Position numbers and translations under genes: made by a program. A stretch of 7,657 nucleotides of DNA from Syntrophaceae bacterium (lineage in GTDB: Bacteria > Desulfobacterota > Syntrophia > Syntrophales > UBA5619). Numbering within the stretch: position 1 is the stretch's first letter; each line of letters begins with the position of its first letter. Where the stretch lies: positions 1 through 7,657 of the forward strand of contig CAKKRN010000171.1 in assembly GCA_919902745.1 (NCBI GenBank), in the 5' to 3' direction. The notes under the pieces were generated by a model, which had not been told where the DNA came from, ran no database searches, and was given only the letters and a program-made list of their open reading frames with translations. This document shows, in pieces, positions 5,299 to 7,657 of the stretch.

Positions 5299-5340
5299 TT
5301 GACACTGGGTGACGTTTGTGCACAGAATATGGTACACAAA
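5299..5340 (+). promoter_or_regulatory. Promoter and operator of the second toxin-antitoxin module
   Basis: A consensus -35 TTGACA (5299-5304) is followed after 18 bp by CAGAAT (5323-5328). An inverted repeat TTTGTGCAC (5315-5323) / GTACACAAA (5332-5340), with one mismatch and an 8-bp centre, covers the -10. That is the expected place for antitoxin autorepression. The antitoxin SD GGAGGAG follows at 5342-5348. Confidence 0.55.
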
Positions 5341-5354
5341 TGGAGGAGACGGCG

Positions 5355-5639
5355 ATGAAATTTTTAAGCGTCCGAGATTTGAGAGGCAAATCTGCTCAAA
5401 TCTGGAAAGAGCTACCTATCGAAAAAGAGATGGTTGTTACCAGCAATGGTCGGCCAATAGCCATTCTTGCCGCAATAACAGAGGCAAATCTTGAGGAATC
5501 GCTATCGGCATTTCGCCGGTCACGTGCCGTTGAGGCCGTTGTTTCTCTCCAGCGAAGATCGGTAGAGAAAGGAACAGACAAGATTTTGTTGGATGAAATC
5601 AATACCGAAATTAAATCGGTTCGTGAAAAGCGTGCGTGA
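5355..5639 (+). CDS. Phd/YefM-family antitoxin
   Basis: A 94-residue protein beginning MKFLSVRDLRGKSAQIWKEL, then VVTSNGRPIAILAAIT, the Phd/YefM DNA-binding fold (strand, helix, 'NGrPvAvl' strand). The C-terminal half is charged and helical (about residues 45-94), the usual toxin-wrapping segment. ATG 5355 was chosen because GGAGGAG lies 6 nt upstream; an earlier in-frame ATG at 5316 falls inside the promoter. The gene ends in TGATG, sharing bases with the start of the PIN toxin. It should repress its own promoter through the inverted repeat at 5315-5340 and neutralise the downstream nuclease. Confidence 0.85.
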   Translation: MKFLSVRDLRGKSAQIWKELPIEKEMVVTSNGRPIAILAAITEANLEESLSAFRRSRAVEAVVSLQRRSVEKGTDKILLDEINTEIKSVREKRA

Positions 5640-6109
5640 TGGACATTGTCATTGACACAAATGTTCTTGTTGCGGGTCTTTTATCGCCGTTCGGGGCTTG
5701 TGGCGAAATCGTACGCATGGTCTCCGCCGGTGAACTGACGCTTTCCTTTGATGCACGGATTTTATCAGAATACAACGAAATTCTGCGACGCCCGAGGTTC
5801 GGATTTGAAGAAGAAAAGGTCGCCGCGTTTTTGGACTATATTGTGTATCGTGGCCGGGCTGTTGCGCCTTCCCCTTTGTCTCATTCGCTTCCTGATCCGG
5901 ATGATGAACCGTTTCTCGAAGTCACTCTTGCGAGTCAAGCTGTATATCTTGTTACAGGAAATCAAAAACATTTCCCTGCTGAACGATGCCAAGGCGCTAA
6001 AGTCATTTCACCCAATGAGTTTTTAATTTTTTTCAAAAACCAACAAGCAAAAAAGAAACGCATAACACAGCGCTCAACCCGGACGCGCAAAAAACCGCGT
6101 GCCAGTTAG
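5639..6109 (+). CDS. PIN-domain toxin (putative toxin-antitoxin system toxin component, PIN family)
   Basis: A 156-residue protein of the PIN nuclease fold, probably a metal-dependent RNase. Visible motifs are IDTNVLVAGLLSPFG with acidic D6, ILSEYNEILRRPRF with E44/E47, LPDPDDEPFLEVTLA with D88/D89/E90, and VTGNQKHFP, where Asn replaces the often-seen Asp. This fits the PIN subgroup paired with Phd/AbrB-like antitoxins (TIGR00305-like). ATG 5639 overlaps the antitoxin stop; a GTG at 5636 is a possible alternative start. After about residue 132 there is an unusual Lys/Arg-rich tail (QQAKKKRITQRSTRTRKKPR) beyond the normal end of the fold, which could help bind RNA or be a read-through extension. 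Confidence 0.85.
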   Translation: MDIVIDTNVLVAGLLSPFGACGEIVRMVSAGELTLSFDARILSEYNEILRRPRFGFEEEKVAAFLDYIVYRGRAVAPSPLSHSLPDPDDEPFLEVTLASQAVYLVTGNQKHFPAERCQGAKVISPNEFLIFFKNQQAKKKRITQRSTRTRKKPRAS

Positions 6110-6165
6110 TTTTTCGTCATGCATTTGAAATATGGGAAGATGATAAAACAGGAGGGCTTGGAATT

Positions 6166-6657
6166 ATGACGATAAATCCGAATCATATTTCTCCTTGTGG
6201 TCTCTATTGCGGAGTCTGTGCGATTTATATCGCACACCGTGACAATAATCACAAATTCAAGGAACGGTTAGTGAGTCTTTACCAGGGAAAAGTTCATGGC
6301 AAAGGCAAACTCCCCAATAGTGAAAAGCTTTCCATAGAAGACATTAAGTGCCTTGGCTGCCTGTCTGATGAGCTTTTTATGCATTGCCGACAGTGTGAGA
6401 TCAGGAAATGCACCAAGGAAAAGGGCTACGCTGGATGTCATCAGTGCGATGAATTTCCTTGCCAATACATTGACAATTTCCCAATGGTCGTTGGCCAAAA
6501 GGTTATTTTGCGGGCTATTCCATATCGGCGTGAGGTGGGGACTGTACGGTGGATTCAAGATGAAGAAGCCCGCTATGTTTGCCCCGGATGCGGCAATAAA
6601 GTTTACCGGGGCGTTGTAAGTTGTAATCAGTGTAAAGTGAAGTTGGATCTGGACTAG
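6166..6657 (+). CDS. DUF3795 Cys-rich protein with C-terminal zinc ribbon
   Basis: A 163-residue protein. It starts with SPCGLYCGVCAIY (C11, C15, C18), the opening of DUF3795 proteins, followed by IKCLGC (C62, C65), HCRQCEIRKC (C74, C77, C82) and GCHQCDEFPC (C91, C94, C99). The C-terminus adds CPGC...SCNQC (C139, C142, C153, C156), a zinc-ribbon pattern. The Cys pairs suggest zinc or iron-sulfur binding; the function of the family is unknown. GGAGGG at 6151-6156 lies 9 nt before the ATG. It stands alone, 56 bp after the PIN toxin, and uses more AT-rich codons than the selenium genes, so it may be a separate acquisition. Confidence 0.8.
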   Translation: MTINPNHISPCGLYCGVCAIYIAHRDNNHKFKERLVSLYQGKVHGKGKLPNSEKLSIEDIKCLGCLSDELFMHCRQCEIRKCTKEKGYAGCHQCDEFPCQYIDNFPMVVGQKVILRAIPYRREVGTVRWIQDEEARYVCPGCGNKVYRGVVSCNQCKVKLDLD

Positions 6658-6722
6658 TTTTTTGGGCAGGACAAAAGCTATTCAATCTATAGCCGACCGA
6701 TAGAGAGGGGAGGCTTGTGCAA

Positions 6723-7657
6723 ATGACTTCATCTACGAAAGAGACAACGGTTCAGGTTGCCGTAGTGCAAGCGGCAGCAGTGCCATTCGATACTGAAGCC
6801 TGTGTTGACAAGGCAGTTCGCCTGATCGGAGAAGCCGCTGCCACCGGCGCAAAAGTGATCGTCTTCCCGGAGGCGTTCATCGCCGGCTATCCGAAGGGGC
6901 TCAGCTACGGCCTTGTGGTTGGCGCACGCGATGCGGCCGGGCGTGAGGAGTTTCGGATTTATCTCGACGCGGCAATCGAGGTGCCCGGTCCGCAAACGCA
7001 GCGGCTCGGCGAGGCCGCCGCGGCACATGGAAGTTACGTAGTGATGGGTGTGATCGAGCGCGAACTGGGCACCTGTTACTGCACAGTACTTTTCTTTGGT
7101 CCAGACGGTCGGCTGCTCGGCAAACACCGCAAGCTCATGCCGACCGCGTTGGAGCGAATGATCTGGGGATTCGGCGATGGTTCGACGTTGACGGCCGTGG
7201 ACAGCCCCTACGGACGAATCGGCTCGGTGATCTGCTGGGAGAACTACATGCCGATGCTGCGGATGGCAATGTATTCAAAGAACGTCGCGTTGTACTGCGC
7301 TCCTACCGCTGATGACAGGGACACCTGGTTGTCGTCGATGCAGCACGTCGCCCTGGAAGGGCGCTGTTTCGTACTAACGGCATGCCAGTTCATCCGCAAG
7401 AAGGATTTCCCGGACACCGTGCGCGTGTCCCTCGGCGATTCGCCTGATTCGGTGTTGATGCGCGGCGGCAGCGCAATCGTCAGCCCGTTGGGCAAGGTAC
7501 TCGCGGGGCCTCAGTTCGAGGGCGAAACCATTCTGACGGCGACGCTTGATCTCGGCGAGATCGGCCGCGGGAAGTTCGACTTTGACGTCGTCGGCCATTA
7601 CAGCCGACCGGACGTGTTTCAGTTGCACGTCAATGAGGCGCCTCTGCGCCCGGTTGT
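6723..7657 (+). CDS. Nitrilase (carbon-nitrogen hydrolase), C-terminus cut by window end
   Basis: 311 codons are visible with no stop, so only the extreme C-terminus is missing (family about 320-350). The catalytic triad is complete: E50 in VFPEAFIAGYP, K137 in HRKLMPTALERMIWG, and C171 in SVICWENYMP. Further motifs are YCAPTADDRDTW, HVALEGRCFVLTACQF, GGSAIVSPLGKVLAGP and FDFDVVGHYSRPDVF. These make it a true nitrilase (R-CN to carboxylate and ammonia) of the aromatic/plant-NIT-like branch rather than an amidase; the exact substrate cannot be read. ATG 6723 has GGGGAGG at 6707-6713, 9 nt upstream; an in-frame GTG at 6717 is less likely. Codon use is more GC-rich than the preceding genes. Confidence 0.93.
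   Translation, partial: MTSSTKETTVQVAVVQAAAVPFDTEACVDKAVRLIGEAAATGAKVIVFPEAFIAGYPKGLSYGLVVGARDAAGREEFRIYLDAAIEVPGPQTQRLGEAAAAHGSYVVMGVIERELGTCYCTVLFFGPDGRLLGKHRKLMPTALERMIWGFGDGSTLTAVDSPYGRIGSVICWENYMPMLRMAMYSKNVALYCAPTADDRDTWLSSMQHVALEGRCFVLTACQFIRKKDFPDTVRVSLGDSPDSVLMRGGSAIVSPLGKVLAGPQFEGETILTATLDLGEIGRGKFDFDVVGHYSRPDVFQLHVNEAPLRPV

Noticed and set aside
5158..5358. Plus-strand open frame in the mobile-element debris
   Set aside because: It has no family resemblance and lies opposite the IS3-like scrap and across the TA promoter.

Overview
The window is about 7.7 kb of mid-to-high GC bacterial DNA. I read it as chromosomal DNA of an anaerobic selenocysteine-using bacterium, with Desulfobacterota/Deltaproteobacteria-like (for example Syntrophales- or Geobacter-like) as the best guess. 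The reasons are a cimA-type citramalate synthase tail, a complete selenium-metabolism operon with a SelD that is itself a selenoprotein, and small toxin-antitoxin modules mixed with mobile-element debris. The taxonomic guess is inference from gene style only.

Layout, all genes on the + strand. (1) 1-86: 3' end of a citramalate synthase gene. (2) 87-525: a long, structured leader. It holds a 15-bp palindrome next to a -10-like box, a very strong Shine-Dalgarno (SD) followed by a short ORF with an in-frame UGA, and a SECIS-like hairpin just after that UGA. It ends in a long hairpin that buries the yedE ribosome binding site, with an upstream segment able to pair with the same hairpin arm. (3) 526-4354: selenium operon in the order YedE-type selenium transporter, TusA-like protein, class V cysteine desulfurase/selenocysteine lyase, DUF3343 Se/S carrier-like protein, and selD. 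The first four genes are packed together (4-nt overlaps at two junctions). selD begins upstream of an in-frame TGA that encodes selenocysteine at the catalytic position and is followed by a SECIS-like hairpin. (4) 4510-5022: an addiction-module antitoxin plus a RelE/ParE-type toxin broken by a frameshift. (5) 5023-5300: mobile-element debris with the apparent 3' end of a group II intron, a 13-bp-arm palindrome and a scrap of IS3-like transposase, all on the minus strand. (6) 5299-6109: a second toxin-antitoxin pair (Phd/YefM-like antitoxin, PIN-domain toxin) with a recognisable promoter/operator. (7) 6166-6657: a Cys-rich DUF3795 protein. (8) 6723-end: a nitrilase with an intact Glu-Lys-Cys triad, cut by the window edge.

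How it fits together: YedE probably brings a selenium species into the cell. The desulfurase-like enzyme, TusA-like protein and DUF3343 protein could mobilise and carry reduced Se/S. SelD makes selenophosphate for selenocysteine synthesis and possibly for other selenium uses. The most intriguing point is the leader. The UGA ORF, the SECIS-like hairpin and two mutually exclusive RNA pairings around the yedE SD could form a selenocysteine-readthrough attenuator. Low selenium would stop the ribosome at the first UGA and leave the SD free; selenium sufficiency would carry the ribosome through and let the SD-hiding hairpin form. That is a hypothesis from base-pairing read by eye, not a demonstrated mechanism.
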